A stretch of DNA of 64,000 bases from Pseudolabrys sp963742345 (GCA_963742345.1 CAVULO010000009.1:62001-126000), one strand, 5' to 3'. Numbered from the stretch's first letter, positions 1-8,419 are shown. The notes: generated by a model from the sequence alone, not told the origin. Program-made: numbers and translations.

Positions 1-523
1 ATTCGACGCCGAGATCGAGGATGTAGCCGCATTCCTCGTCGATAACGGAATCCGGCAAACGGAATTTCGGGATCTGTGTGCGGATCATGCCGCCGGCTTT
101 GGGGTCGCTGTCGAATACGACGCATTGATAGCCGAGCGGAGCGAGATCACGGGCCACGGTGAGGGAGGCCGGGCCGCCACCAACCAGCGCGATGCGCTTG
201 CCATTTTTCTTCGTAGCCGGTTTCGGTAATCGGTCGCGAATGTCGTCCTTGTAATCGGCCGCAACTCTTTTCAGGCGGCAGATCGCCACCGGCTCCTTTT
301 CCACGCGCACGCGCCGGCAGGCAGGTTCGCAAGGGCGGTCGCAGGTGCGTCCGAGAATTCCCGGAAACACATTCGAACGCCAGTTGATCATATAGGCGTC
401 GGAATAACGGCCGTGCGCAATCAGTCGGATATATTCAGGAACGGGTGTATGCGCGGGGCAAGCCCACTGGCAGTCCACGACCTTGTGGAAATAGTCAGGC
501 TCAGAAATGTCGGTAGTCTTCAT
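1..523 (-). CDS. GltD-like NAD(P)/FAD-dependent oxidoreductase, cut off by the window edge
   Basis: Only the first 174 codons are present; the 3' end lies outside the window. The N-terminus has the cysteine cluster of glutamate-synthase small subunits and relatives (VDCQWACPAHTPV near residue 17, then TCDRPCEPACRR near residue 60), which binds iron-sulfur clusters. A Rossmann FAD-binding motif GGGPASLTVARDL follows near residue 116. Family knowledge: such proteins pass electrons between NAD(P)H and a partner through FAD and Fe-S. The start at 523 has a GAGGAAG ribosome-binding site eight bases upstream. The partner and substrate cannot be told from this fragment. Confidence 0.8.
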   Translation of the reverse strand, partial: MKTTDISEPDYFHKVVDCQWACPAHTPVPEYIRLIAHGRYSDAYMINWRSNVFPGILGRTCDRPCEPACRRVRVEKEPVAICRLKRVAADYKDDIRDRLPKPATKKNGKRIALVGGGPASLTVARDLAPLGYQCVVFDSDPKAGGMIRTQIPKFRLPDSVIDEECGYILDLGVE

Positions 524-834
524 TGCTTCCTCGAAACGCGCCCCGGTACTCCGCACAACTAAATCGGCGTCGCGTCACAGCCCTTGGCGGCTCCGTATCC
601 TCTGGTTCGGCCTTGTTTCCGGCACGAATCCGAGGGCGGATATTATTGAGAAGAGACCCGCAAGGCTACTTATCCTTCCGTCATGGCTGCGGTCTATCAA
701 CCACAAGTCTTCGTGAGGTTTTTCGCTCCTTGAAAGAGGCGGTAGCATGGCATTTGGACCCCTAACATTGTCGTTTTGGATTAACATTTACGGGTCGAAG
801 TTCCACATCATTTTGCGCTGCACAAACGGTCCCA
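524..834. other. Intergenic region, no supported gene
   Basis: This 311-base gap separates the divergent oxidoreductase and ATP12 genes, so it should hold both promoters. Short open frames exist on both strands (for example 575-787 minus), but none shows a recognisable domain, a good ribosome-binding site or typical codon use. I see no RNA gene or repeat in it. Confidence 0.4.
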
Positions 835-1624
835 ATGCGTGAGATTTTTACCGAAATTTTCGAAAATCAGCCGCTCGATCCGACCGAAGCGGCGCGGCGG
901 GCAGTGCGGCCACACCTGCGTCAACGGTTCTACAAACAGGCGCATACGGGTGATACCGCGTGACGCCAGTATTGCAATATTGCTCGACGGCAAACCTGTT
1001 TTGACACCAGCGCGGCGCGCGCTTGCGGCGCCCTCGCACGCGCTCGCTGGAGCCATTGCCGCGGAATGGGATGCGCAAGCCGACGTAATCGATCCTGCTC
1101 GTATGCCACTCACGCGCCTCGCCAATGCCGTGATCGATGCGGTCAGCGAAACGCCGCAACCGGTCGCGGACGAGATCGCAAAGTATCTTGGCACTGATTT
1201 GCTGTGCTACCGCGCCGATGCTCCTGCCAAACTGGTCGAGAAGCAATCGCAAGCCTGGGACCCGGTGCTCGCTTGGGCGCAAGAACAATTCGGCGCGCGC
1301 TTCGTTCTGGCGCAAGGTGTCGTGTACGTGCCGCAACCACACGAAGTGGTCGCTGCTGCGCGCGAGGCAATACCGACCGAGCCGTGGCGGCTTGGCGCGA
1401 TGTCATCGATCACGACTTTGACCGGCTCCGGGTTGCTGGCGCTTGCGATCGCGCATGGTGCGCTTGACGCGGATGCAGCGTGGGCGGCCGCGCATGTAGA
1501 CGAGGATTGGCAGATGTCGCAATGGGGCCGCGACGAGCTCGCTCTAAAGCGGCGCGCCTATCGCCGGTCCGAATTCGATGCGGCCGCGATGGTTTTACGG
1601 ATACTCCAAGCGCCGTCATCCTGA
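835..1624 (+). pseudogene. ATP12 family F1-ATPase assembly chaperone, one frameshift
   Basis: ATP12 proteins bind the alpha subunit during assembly of the F1 sector of ATP synthase. The family N-terminus starts at ATG 835 (MREIFTEIFENQPLDPTEAA, then AVRPHLRQRFYKQAHTGDTA) and hits TGA at 961-963. The rest of the protein (LLDGKPVLTPARRALAAPS, WDAQADVIDPARMPLTRLAN, the WDPVLAWAQ and SSITTLTGSGLLALA regions) continues one frame over to 1624. The open frame starting at 839 has about 40 unrelated N-terminal residues because it reads the wrong frame there. One extra base near 955-965 explains everything, probably a sequencing error. The last codons and the stop lie inside a palindromic repeat. Confidence 0.85.
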
Positions 1625-1721
1625 GGCGCGAGCGAGGCCAGCCTGAAAAGATGGCGGGAAAGATATCCGGATCATCACCCTTCGAGGCTCGGCGCGTATC
1701 GCGCCGAGCCTCAGAATGACG
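1614..1721. repeat. Palindromic intergenic repeat with perfect hairpin, overlapping the ATP12 stop
   Basis: The element is bounded by CGTCATCCTGAGGC at the left and the inverse GCCTCAGAATGACG at the right. Its right half contains a perfect 13-bp hairpin, arms 1684-1696 and 1700-1712 with a three-base loop. Elements with CGTCAT...ATGACG ends and CCTTCGAGGCTC cores are common between genes in Rhizobiales, from memory and not checked. The left end supplies the TGA of ATP12. It may also end transcription between the convergent ATP12 and dps genes. Confidence 0.7.
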
Positions 1722-1725
1722 ATAC

Positions 1726-2253
1726 TCAATGCCCGCTCGAATCACCCTGGCGGCCGGCCTCGTACAGAAACCAGACTCTCTTTTCGGCATCGTCGATAAA
1801 GGTTTCGAGCAGGCTCGCAGAGGCCACATCGTTGTGCTCGTCGCAAACATCGTGCGCCTCGCGCATGGCAGCGACCACACGCTGATTGTCTTCGCGCAGT
1901 TCCGCTAGCATGTCTGACGGCTCGACATAGGCCGCGTCGTTGTCGGAAAGCCGTTGATGGCGTGTGATGTCGCCGATCGAGCGCAGCGTGGGTTGCCCGA
2001 TCTTTCGAACGCGTTCGGCAAGAACATCCGTCGTGGCGAAAATCTGGTCGGCCTGCTCGTCGAGTAGCAGGTGATAGTCGCGGAAATGCGGCCCGCTCAC
2101 ATGCCAATGGAAGTTCTTTGTCTTGAGGTAAAGCGCGAAACTGTCGGCGAGAACGCCGTTGAGTGCGGCGGCGATATCTTTTGCGGCATTGGCGCCAAGA
2201 TCGGTCGGCGTGGCAAGCCGCGGTGAACTGGTGCGGGGCGTGGCGTGATTCAT
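1726..2253 (-). CDS. dps: Dps family ferritin-like DNA-binding protein
   Basis: 175 residues, as expected for Dps. The helix with KNFHWHVSGPHFRDYHLLLD (about residues 46-65) carries the His and Asp residues of the intersubunit ferroxidase site, followed by EQADQIFATTDVLAERVRKIG. Dps forms dodecamers that oxidise Fe(II) with H2O2 and store the iron, protecting DNA in stationary phase or oxidative stress. It converges on ATP12 across a palindromic repeat. The N-terminal 25 residues are flexible and may contact DNA. Confidence 0.92.
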   Translation of the reverse strand: MNHATPRTSSPRLATPTDLGANAAKDIAAALNGVLADSFALYLKTKNFHWHVSGPHFRDYHLLLDEQADQIFATTDVLAERVRKIGQPTLRSIGDITRHQRLSDNDAAYVEPSDMLAELREDNQRVVAAMREAHDVCDEHNDVASASLLETFIDDAEKRVWFLYEAGRQGDSSGH

Positions 2254-2345
2254 GGGAAGGGTCCTTGTGGGTACCCGGCGAAACGGCGGAACTCGCGTAA
2301 AGTTCCATCGTCCTGAACTTATAATTTACCTCCCGCCTGACACGG

Positions 2346-2756
2346 TCAAGCCGCATCGCGGCGTGGGGCGTCGCCGTCCGCGCGCCTGAGGCGGCCGAGA
2401 TGTGTGTAATCGAAGCCGGCCTCGTATTTGAGCCCGTAACCGAGCAAGCGGTCGAAACCGATATGCCCGACCCAGATCAAGGCGAGCGGGATAAGGATGT
2501 GAGCCGGCAGCAACGTGCCGGCGGTGGCGAGCAGCAGCGGCGCAACCAGCGTATGCGCAGCGTTGTAGGCAATCGCGCCGATGCGCGGACCGCCGAGATA
2601 GCCGAGGAAACTGACGTCGGGTGCGAGAAATAGAACGGCAAATAGCCACCAGGAATCGCCAGTCCTCGCGTAGAGAATGACCGCGGTGAGAAGCAAAGTC
2701 ATACCCTCCGTCCGCAGCACGGTACGCGGCACGCCGCTGACCGCTGACGGCATCAT
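2346..2756 (-). CDS. DUF4260 family membrane protein
   Basis: 136 residues with about four hydrophobic helices. Segments typical of the DUF4260 family are LLLTAVILYA, APDVSFLGYLGGPRIGAIAYN, HTLVAPLLLA and a C-terminal GYGLKYEAGFDYTHLGR. The function of the family is unknown. Its ATG overlaps the stop codon of the upstream TPR gene by a few bases, so the two are probably co-transcribed and translationally coupled. Confidence 0.8.
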   Translation of the reverse strand: MMPSAVSGVPRTVLRTEGMTLLLTAVILYARTGDSWWLFAVLFLAPDVSFLGYLGGPRIGAIAYNAAHTLVAPLLLATAGTLLPAHILIPLALIWVGHIGFDRLLGYGLKYEAGFDYTHLGRLRRADGDAPRRDAA

Positions 2757-3619
2757 GACGCAGGCTTCTCCGCCGCGGTCTTTTTCTTGCTCGCCTCAAG
2801 CTCGGCGGCCCTGGCATCCGTCGCACGTGCGTCGTCCTCGCGGCCGAGCGACCGCAGCAGGCTGGCCCGCGCCTCGTGCATCTTGGCCACGTCACCCTTG
2901 AGTTCGATTGCCTTGTCGACGCTGGCTAGAGCCTCCTCCAGCCGTGCCAGCTTTTTCAGCGCAAGCGCGCGACCGAGATAGGCTTCGGCCATTTTCGGCT
3001 CGAGCGCGATGGCGCGGTCGAACCCAGCGAGCGCCTCCGCGTCGCGGCCAACATCCGACAATGCGTGTGCGCGATTGCAGTGCGACACGCAGAAGTCCGG
3101 GTCGAGGGCAATTGCCTTGTCATAGCTGGCGATCGCCTCTTCGGCGCGGCCGGCGGCGTGCAGGGTGGCGCCGCGGTTGAGCCAGTCGCCCGGCGAATTC
3201 GGGTTGAGCGTGATCGCGCGGTCAAAGCTCGACAGCGCCTCAGCATTGCGGCCGAGCTCGCTCAACATATTCGCGCGGTTGCCGTAGGCATCCGCGAAAT
3301 TGGCATCGCATTCGATCGCGTTGTCGAAGCTCTCGAGCGCGTCCTTGATCTTGCCCATCCGGTGCAGCGCCTGACCGATGAGGTTATGCGCGCGCGCCTG
3401 GCCCCCCCGGTATGCCAGTGAGCGGCGGGCGAGATCGATGCCCTGCTGGAATTGACCCTCATGGCAGGCGAGCAGCGCAACGTAGTAGAGCGCGTCGGCG
3501 TTGCGCGGATCGTTGCGCAAGACCTGCGTATAGCGGTCCATGGCAAGTGATAGTTGGCCGGCCCGGTGGTGGACCAGGCCCTGCTGAATGAGTTCAGCGG
3601 ATGTCTGCGGCTCGCTCAT
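2753..3619 (-). CDS. Tetratricopeptide repeat protein
   Basis: 288 residues from ATG 3619 (MSEPQTSAELIQQGLVHHRA). I prefer this start because upstream codons look non-coding. The protein is a run of about seven 34-residue TPR units with the usual A-Y/F-N-R-A pattern, for example DALESFDNAIECDANFADAY and EEAIASYDKAIALDPDFC. It has no signal peptide and no attached catalytic domain, and ends in a Lys/Glu-rich tail. TPR arrays bind partner proteins; the partner is not evident. It overlaps the DUF4260 gene downstream. Confidence 0.85.
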   Translation of the reverse strand: MSEPQTSAELIQQGLVHHRAGQLSLAMDRYTQVLRNDPRNADALYYVALLACHEGQFQQGIDLARRSLAYRGGQARAHNLIGQALHRMGKIKDALESFDNAIECDANFADAYGNRANMLSELGRNAEALSSFDRAITLNPNSPGDWLNRGATLHAAGRAEEAIASYDKAIALDPDFCVSHCNRAHALSDVGRDAEALAGFDRAIALEPKMAEAYLGRALALKKLARLEEALASVDKAIELKGDVAKMHEARASLLRSLGREDDARATDARAAELEASKKKTAAEKPAS

Positions 3620-3759
3620 GGGGGCTTGTAAGCAGGGTTTGAGGGCGGTGCCAAGCCTTAAGGCTCCGGCCGTCATCGCCCGCTTTCGCAGGAACCACGG
3701 CTGTGGTGTGGTATGGCGTTTGCTGCCGGATTCCTGGGTCAGCAAAGGGCAGGGGCTCA

Positions 3760-5292
3760 ATGAAAGATATCCTCGATAAACTCGAGAAGCGGCGCGAGGA
3801 GGCTCGCCTCGGTGGTGGCAAAACGCGCATCGAGGCCCAGCACAAGCGCGGAAAGCTCACCGCCCGCGAGCGCATCGAAACGTTGCTCGACAAGGGCTCG
3901 TTCGAGGAGTTCGACATGTTTGTCGAACACCGTTCAAACGAATTCGGCATGGAGAAATCGAAAGTCCCCGGCGACGGCGTCGTGACCGGCTGGGGTACCG
4001 TCAACGGCCGCGCGGTCTATCTGTTCTCCAAGGACTTCACCGTGTTCGGCGGATCCCTGTCGGAAACGCACGCGCAGAAGATCATCAAGGTGCAGGACAT
4101 GGCGATGAAGGCGCGCTGCCCAATCGTCGGCCTGTTCGACGCCGGTGGTGCGCGCATCCAGGAAGGCGTTGCCGCGCTCGGTGGTTACGGCGAAGTGTTC
4201 AAGCGCAACGTCATCGCGTCAGGCGTTATTCCGCAGATCAGCGTGATCATGGGGCCGTGCGCCGGCGGCGACGTCTATTCGCCGGCTATGACAGATTTTA
4301 TTTTCATGGTGCGCGACACCTCTTACATGTTCGTCACGGGTCCGGATGTGGTGAAGACGGTCACCAATGAGGTCGTCACCGCCGAAGAGTTGGGCGGCGC
4401 GTCGGTGCACACGACCAAATCGGGAGTGTCAGACGGCGCTTTCGAAAACGACGTTGAGTGCCTGTTGCAAATGCGTCGGTTGATCGACTTCCTGCCCGCC
4501 AACAACGAAAGCGGCACGCCAGAATGGCCGGCGTACGACGAATCCGACCGCATCGATGAATCGCTCGATACGCTCATTCCGGACAATCCCAACAAGCCCT
4601 ACGACATCAAGGAGCTGATCCTGAAGGTGGCGGACGAGGGCGATTTCTTCGAGCTCTCCTTGGCCTATGCGAAAAACATCGTTACTGGCTTTGGCCGCAT
4701 CGCCGGCCGCACGGTTGGCTTTGTCGCCAATCAGCCAATGGTGCTCGCCGGCGTGCTCGACAGCGATGCCTCGCGAAAGGCGGCCCGCTTCGTGCGTTTC
4801 TGCGATGCCTTCGGCATTCCGATCGTCACTTTCGTGGATGTGCCCGGCTTTCTACCCGGCACGGACCAGGAATATGGCGGGCTGATCAAACACGGCGCCA
4901 AACTTCTGTTCGCTTACAGCCAGTGCACGGTACCGCTTATCACCGTCATCACGCGCAAGGCCTTCGGCGGCGCCTATGACGTGATGGCGAGCAAGCATGT
5001 GGGCGGTGACGTCAACTACGCCTGGCCGACCGCACAGATTGCAGTGATGGGCGCCAAGGGCGCGGTCGAGATCATTTTCCGCGCCGATATGGGCGATCCG
5101 AAGAAGATCGCCGCACGCACCAAGGAATATGAGGATCGCTTCCTGTCGCCGTTTGCTGCGGCAGAGCGCGGCTATATCGACGACGTGATCATGCCCCACT
5201 CGACTCGCCGTCGTATCGCGCGCGCGCTGGCGATGCTCAAGAACAAACACGTGGAGATGCCGGCGCGCAAGCACGACAATTTGCCGGTGTGA
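3760..5292 (+). CDS. pccB: Propionyl-CoA carboxylase beta subunit (carboxyltransferase)
   Basis: 510 residues, the usual length. It transfers the carboxyl group from carboxybiotin to propionyl-CoA, giving methylmalonyl-CoA. Both acyl-CoA carboxyltransferase halves are present: FDAGGARIQEGVAALGGYGE and GPCAGGDVYSPAMTD in the N half, DVPGFLPGTDQEYGG and ITRKAFGGAYDVMASK in the C half, the glycine-rich stretches that form the two oxyanion holes. ATG 3760 (MKDILDKLEKRREEARLGGG) is the family start. The matching biotin-carrying alpha subunit is 12 kb downstream on the same strand. Confidence 0.93.
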   Translation: MKDILDKLEKRREEARLGGGKTRIEAQHKRGKLTARERIETLLDKGSFEEFDMFVEHRSNEFGMEKSKVPGDGVVTGWGTVNGRAVYLFSKDFTVFGGSLSETHAQKIIKVQDMAMKARCPIVGLFDAGGARIQEGVAALGGYGEVFKRNVIASGVIPQISVIMGPCAGGDVYSPAMTDFIFMVRDTSYMFVTGPDVVKTVTNEVVTAEELGGASVHTTKSGVSDGAFENDVECLLQMRRLIDFLPANNESGTPEWPAYDESDRIDESLDTLIPDNPNKPYDIKELILKVADEGDFFELSLAYAKNIVTGFGRIAGRTVGFVANQPMVLAGVLDSDASRKAARFVRFCDAFGIPIVTFVDVPGFLPGTDQEYGGLIKHGAKLLFAYSQCTVPLITVITRKAFGGAYDVMASKHVGGDVNYAWPTAQIAVMGAKGAVEIIFRADMGDPKKIAARTKEYEDRFLSPFAAAERGYIDDVIMPHSTRRRIARALAMLKNKHVEMPARKHDNLPV

Positions 5293-5609
5293 TGGCCGCC
5301 TCCCTGTTCCTTGTCCGCGCCGTCGTCGTAGAGCCATTGCGCCAAAAATTCGACCATTGGTATTCGACCGACCATCTTCCGTGGGCCTTCCGGGTTTTCA
5401 AATGTGAGAAGGCCTGGCGCTTATGGAGTGAGGTCGAGCAGGGTGTGCACTTTGCGGTCTATCAGTTTGCCGACAAGGCAAAGCTCGATGCGGCGCTCGC
5501 CTCCGACGACTTCAAAGCGCTGGTCGCTGATTTCAATCGCAGTTGGCCGGAAGGTGTGACCCGCACGCACGATATCGTGACGCTGGTCGAGGAACGTGCG
5601 GCCCCGTAG
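5292..5609 (+). CDS. Small EthD/dimeric alpha-beta barrel-like protein of unknown function
   Basis: 105 residues; the ATG at 5292 shares its A with the TGA of pccB, so it is translationally coupled. The pattern VRAVVVEPLRQKFDHWYSTD followed by HLPWAFRVF and a C-terminal LVADFNRSWPEGVTRTHDIV resembles small ferredoxin-like proteins in which a DxxHxP/WY motif lies near the N-terminus. This is weak similarity from reading only. The tight link to pccB suggests co-expression but gives no function. Confidence 0.6.
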   Translation: MAASLFLVRAVVVEPLRQKFDHWYSTDHLPWAFRVFKCEKAWRLWSEVEQGVHFAVYQFADKAKLDAALASDDFKALVADFNRSWPEGVTRTHDIVTLVEERAAP

Positions 5610-5824
5610 TTCCGCCGTCATGCGGAGCTTGACCCGATCGTTCAGGATAAGCCGGTAATGCCGGTGGTGTTCGCGCACCGCCAAGCCGGCAGTTGATTCA
5701 AACTAGCAACAAGAATCCAAGCACAAATTATCCAGAAAACACTTCGCACCTGGTTCCCGGTTGAACATATTCCGTCGCACCGCATTTTTCATTCAGGTGG
5801 GTGGCTGACGAAGGGGTTATATCT

Positions 5825-6829
5825 ATGTCACCAAGACAATCGAAGGTGCTGATCGCTGATGATTCGAATGCCGTTCACCAACTGATCCGCGATTCTCTTC
5901 CGAGCGACTACTCAAGCAACATCATACATGCATTCGACGGCGTCGAATGCCTGCAAGCTCTCGATCACGGCGTCGACCTGGCGTTTATCGACGTGCACAT
6001 GCCGACCATGGGCGGCATGGATGCGTTATGGGCTGCACGGATCGCGGGCAACAAGACATTTGTCACGCTGATATCTGGACGAGCCAACAGACGCTGCATC
6101 GACCTGGCGCGCCAGCTCGATGCCTACGAGTTCCTGACCAAGCCATTCGTGACGGCCGATATTGACGCCATCCTGGCGACACATCGGCGCGTGTCGACGC
6201 CGATGCAGGTCTTGCTGGTGGACGACTCTCCAGTGTCCTTGAAGGTCATGCACAGGGTCCTGGCTAGTTCAGTATTTCATCTCAATATCGAGGAGACGAA
6301 TACGGGGGCCGAAGCGATCGCGCGTTGTAATGCCGAAGCATTCGACGTGGTCTTCCTGGACGTCAATATGCCGGGGTTAAACGGCCATGCCACGCTCGCG
6401 CGCTTGATGCGGGCCAATCCACGCACAAAGATCGTGATGATATCCGGCGAATACAATGCACCGCGCGAGCGGGAAGCGCTTAGGCTCGGCGCTGCTGCGA
6501 TCATGCATAAGCCTTTCTTCCCGACGGAGATCGATGCCGTATTGCATCGGATCTTTGGCCTGCAATCGCCGAAGCTTGCGACAGATGGCTATGTCCGTGA
6601 TTTCGGAATCAAGATCCACGGTCGTACCATCGCCGTAGAACACGCGGAATCCGGCCACGTGTACGAATACGTCTGGTTCCGTGATCCGCCATATCTTCGT
6701 CTGCCGCTGGTCCGGGAAAACGAACTGGCGACAATCCCGGTCGCCGACTTGATGGCGAACGCGAAAAAAGCGGCGATGCTTGAACTGGAAAACGCCAGAC
6801 TGTTGCAGGTGACGGCGCAGGCCGCCTAG
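5825..6829 (+). CDS. Response regulator with two tandem receiver domains
   Basis: 334 residues from ATG 5825; an in-frame GTG at 5801 would add eight residues. Receiver 1 spans about 7-120 with acidic pair D12/D13, phospho-acceptor D57 in FIDVHMP and K107 in FLTKPF. Receiver 2 spans about 128-240 with D133/D134, D179 in FLDVNMP and K229 in HKPF. Both sites are complete. The remaining about 95 residues match no output domain I recognise. It is a single gene with no histidine kinase nearby, so its partner is unknown. Such proteins often act by protein-protein contact. Confidence 0.85.
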   Translation: MSPRQSKVLIADDSNAVHQLIRDSLPSDYSSNIIHAFDGVECLQALDHGVDLAFIDVHMPTMGGMDALWAARIAGNKTFVTLISGRANRRCIDLARQLDAYEFLTKPFVTADIDAILATHRRVSTPMQVLLVDDSPVSLKVMHRVLASSVFHLNIEETNTGAEAIARCNAEAFDVVFLDVNMPGLNGHATLARLMRANPRTKIVMISGEYNAPREREALRLGAAAIMHKPFFPTEIDAVLHRIFGLQSPKLATDGYVRDFGIKIHGRTIAVEHAESGHVYEYVWFRDPPYLRLPLVRENELATIPVADLMANAKKAAMLELENARLLQVTAQAA

Positions 6830-6874
6830 GCGGCCCCGTCGCGCAGCGCCGCGTTCTCTTGGACCGCACGGGCA

Positions 6875-6896
6875 CGGAAGCGCGATAGCGCTTCCG
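6875..6896. other. Hairpin after the response regulator gene
   Basis: A perfect 9-bp stem (CGGAAGCGC / GCGCTTCCG) with loop GATA lies 45 bases after the stop. There is no T-run, so it is at best a weak or Rho-assisted terminator, or an mRNA 3' stabiliser. Confidence 0.4.
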
Positions 6897-7012
6897 GCAA
6901 CTCGGTCGTTTACACAGAAGTTATTCACGCTCTCGCGCGACCGCGAGACAACAAAACAAATTGTGCATTAGAATGTGCGCGGGGCGACGTTGGAAAACAT
7001 AGGGAGGTGACC

Positions 7013-7202
7013 ATGTGCAAGGGATTGGCACTGTTGGCGCTAATTGTCGGGGCGTTCACGTTTGTCGCGTTTGGCGCGCAAGCCATGCCGGCGTCGAAGC
7101 TCAAAGGTGCAAGCAATGGCTCTGGCCAAATCACTTTGGTTGCGGGCGGTTGCGGTCGTGGTTGGCACCGGGGTCCGCAAGGGAGGTTGCCGCCGAAATT
7201 AA
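7013..7202 (+). pseudogene. Small secreted GCG/HRGP peptide, one frameshift near its end
   Basis: Signal peptide MCKGLALLALIVGAFTFVAF ending at AQA-MPA, then the motif VAGGCGRGWHRGPQG. In the given frame translation runs on into unrelated sequence as far as 7657. If one A is removed from CAAGGGAGG near 7190, the frame ends HRGPQGGCRRN and stops at TAA 7200-7202, matching the HRGPMGGCRRN of the neighbour at 7365-7694. A strong terminator begins 25 bases later, which supports the short product of about 62 residues. A GGAGG ribosome-binding site precedes the ATG. Function unknown. Confidence 0.65.
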
Positions 7203-7226
7203 GAAATTTCGGCTGCGTCGAAAGAG

Positions 7227-7259
7227 TTTGGCCCGGAATTGTCCGGGCCAAAGCTTTTT
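7227..7259 (+). terminator. Rho-independent terminator of the small peptide gene
   Basis: Perfect 11-bp stem, TTTGGCCCGGA (7227-7237) with TCCGGGCCAAA (7242-7252), four-base loop, then GCTTTTT. This is the clearest intrinsic terminator in the window. Confidence 0.9.
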
Positions 7260-7307
7260 GTCTGTGCCCTGACAAATCCAAGAGTCCGATTCGATTCAAA
7301 ACGATCC

Positions 7308-7337
7308 AAAAAAAGGGCCCCGCCGAAGCAGGGCCCC
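7308..7337 (-). terminator. Rho-independent terminator of the leftward peptide gene
   Basis: Read on the minus strand: GGGCCCTGC, loop TTCG, GCGGGGCCC, then seven T. The stem is 9 bp with one G-T pair, and the loop is a stable UUCG tetraloop. It sits 28 bases after the stop of the gene at 7365-7694. Confidence 0.88.
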
Positions 7338-7364
7338 ACCACCACGATGGCTCTCTATTCAAAC

Positions 7365-7694
7365 TCAGTTGCAGACCCGCCAGCATCGGTACGGATTGCA
7401 AACACGATGGGTGCCGCGGCCGCCGCAGGGGGCGGGCGCTACCACGACCGCGGGGGCTGCTACCACCACGCCCGGCGCTACCACAGCGCCGCCGTAGTAG
7501 ACCCCGCCATAGTAACCATTGCGACGGCATCCGCCCATCGGACCTCGATGCCAACCGACACCGCAGCCACCGGCGACTGGAATTGTTAACCCGTCTTGTG
7601 CCTGTTCGAGTGGCGCGAGCGGCATGGCTTGGGTGGCGGCAACGCAGAAGATGCTGACGACGATGACCAATCCGAGAGAAAAAAGCCTTTTCAC
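7365..7694 (-). CDS. Small secreted GCG/HRGP peptide with Gly/Tyr/Val-rich tail
   Basis: 109 residues from GTG 7694, chosen for the strong AAAGGAGGAA site upstream. A signal peptide (MKRLFSLGLVIVVSIFCVAA, cleavage near TQA-MPL) is followed by AGGCGVGWHRGPMGGCRRN and a low-complexity tail of GYYGG and AAPAVVVAP units ending with four more cysteines. It is the intact relative of the gene at 7013-7202. Such peptides are abundant in Bradyrhizobium relatives (from memory). Function is unknown, perhaps envelope or metal related given the Cys/His content. Confidence 0.8.
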   Translation of the reverse strand: MKRLFSLGLVIVVSIFCVAATQAMPLAPLEQAQDGLTIPVAGGCGVGWHRGPMGGCRRNGYYGGVYYGGAVVAPGVVVAAPAVVVAPAPCGGRGTHRVCNPYRCWRVCN

Positions 7695-7892
7695 TTGCTT
7701 CCTCCTTTGAATTTTACGTACGTTTTCGCGCCCCCAAAGTACTCGAATGTACCGTTCGTTTTCGTTCTCGCCAAACTATAGCGAGCGAAAATACACGGGC
7801 AAAGAAAGCTTTCATAAATTCGACAGACAGTCAAAGAAGACTCCGCTTGTTCGGAGTCCGGATTGTATTTTTGAACGGTTGCGGGACGCTCG

Positions 7893-8261
7893 CTAGCAAC
7901 GTGTGATCGTAATGTCGCGGGTGCCGCCGCCCTCTGCTGGGACCGTCTTGATCTCTTTGCTGGTTTGACAACTGAGCGCGCTCGGTGGTTGAGACACAAA
8001 TACGACCGTCGGCTCAGCGTAGCTTCCATTATTGTAGTCGTACGGTGGCATTGCGTAGAGTCCGCCGTATCCCCCGTACCACGGCCACTGATTGAAATTT
8101 CTGTTCAAATGTGAATGCCGAACCGGGCGGAAGTGGTTTCCGAAATGGAAAGAATGCATTCCGAATCCGCTTCCATGTGCATTTGCCGAAATCCCTGGTG
8201 CTGCAAAGAACAATGTCGCAATGGCCGACAGGCCAATGATGGCCGCATGCTTGATTTTCAT
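7893..8261 (-). CDS. Hypothetical secreted His/Tyr/Gly-rich protein
   Basis: 122 residues from ATG 8261 (MKIKHAAIIGLSAIATLFFA signal peptide, cleavage near ISA-NAH). The mature part begins with a His-rich segment (HGSGFGMHSFHFGNHFRPVR), then a Trp/Tyr/Gly segment, and ends with a pair of cysteines around KTVPAEGGGTRDITITRC. I do not recognise a named domain. A short exported protein of this make-up could bind metal or sit in the envelope, but that is only a guess from composition. Confidence 0.7.
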   Translation of the reverse strand: MKIKHAAIIGLSAIATLFFAAPGISANAHGSGFGMHSFHFGNHFRPVRHSHLNRNFNQWPWYGGYGGLYAMPPYDYNNGSYAEPTVVFVSQPPSALSCQTSKEIKTVPAEGGGTRDITITRC

Positions 8262-8419
8262 GATTACGCTCTCCCACGTCCCATCCCAATTTGACGCTGA
8301 AGCGCGATGCGAGTCAAAGGCTATAATTCGAGAGATTTTCGGTCTGGCAATGGGCTTTCCGGGGACCTTGGCCGTGGTATCTCTCGTGGCGATATCCGTG
8401 AACCCTCGAAAGCATAACC

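Noticed and set aside
575..787. 70-codon minus-strand frame in the first intergenic region
   Set aside because: No domain, poor codon pattern and no convincing RBS.
3660..3760. A possible repeat fragment (CCGTCATCGCCCGCTTTCGCAG) between the TPR and pccB genes
   Set aside because: It looks like half of a Rhizobiales intergenic element, but no second end could be matched, so it is not listed as a feature.
7203..7657. Extension of the first GCG/HRGP peptide to 216 residues
   Set aside because: It runs through a strong terminator and into the antisense of the next gene. A one-base correction gives a natural stop at 7202.
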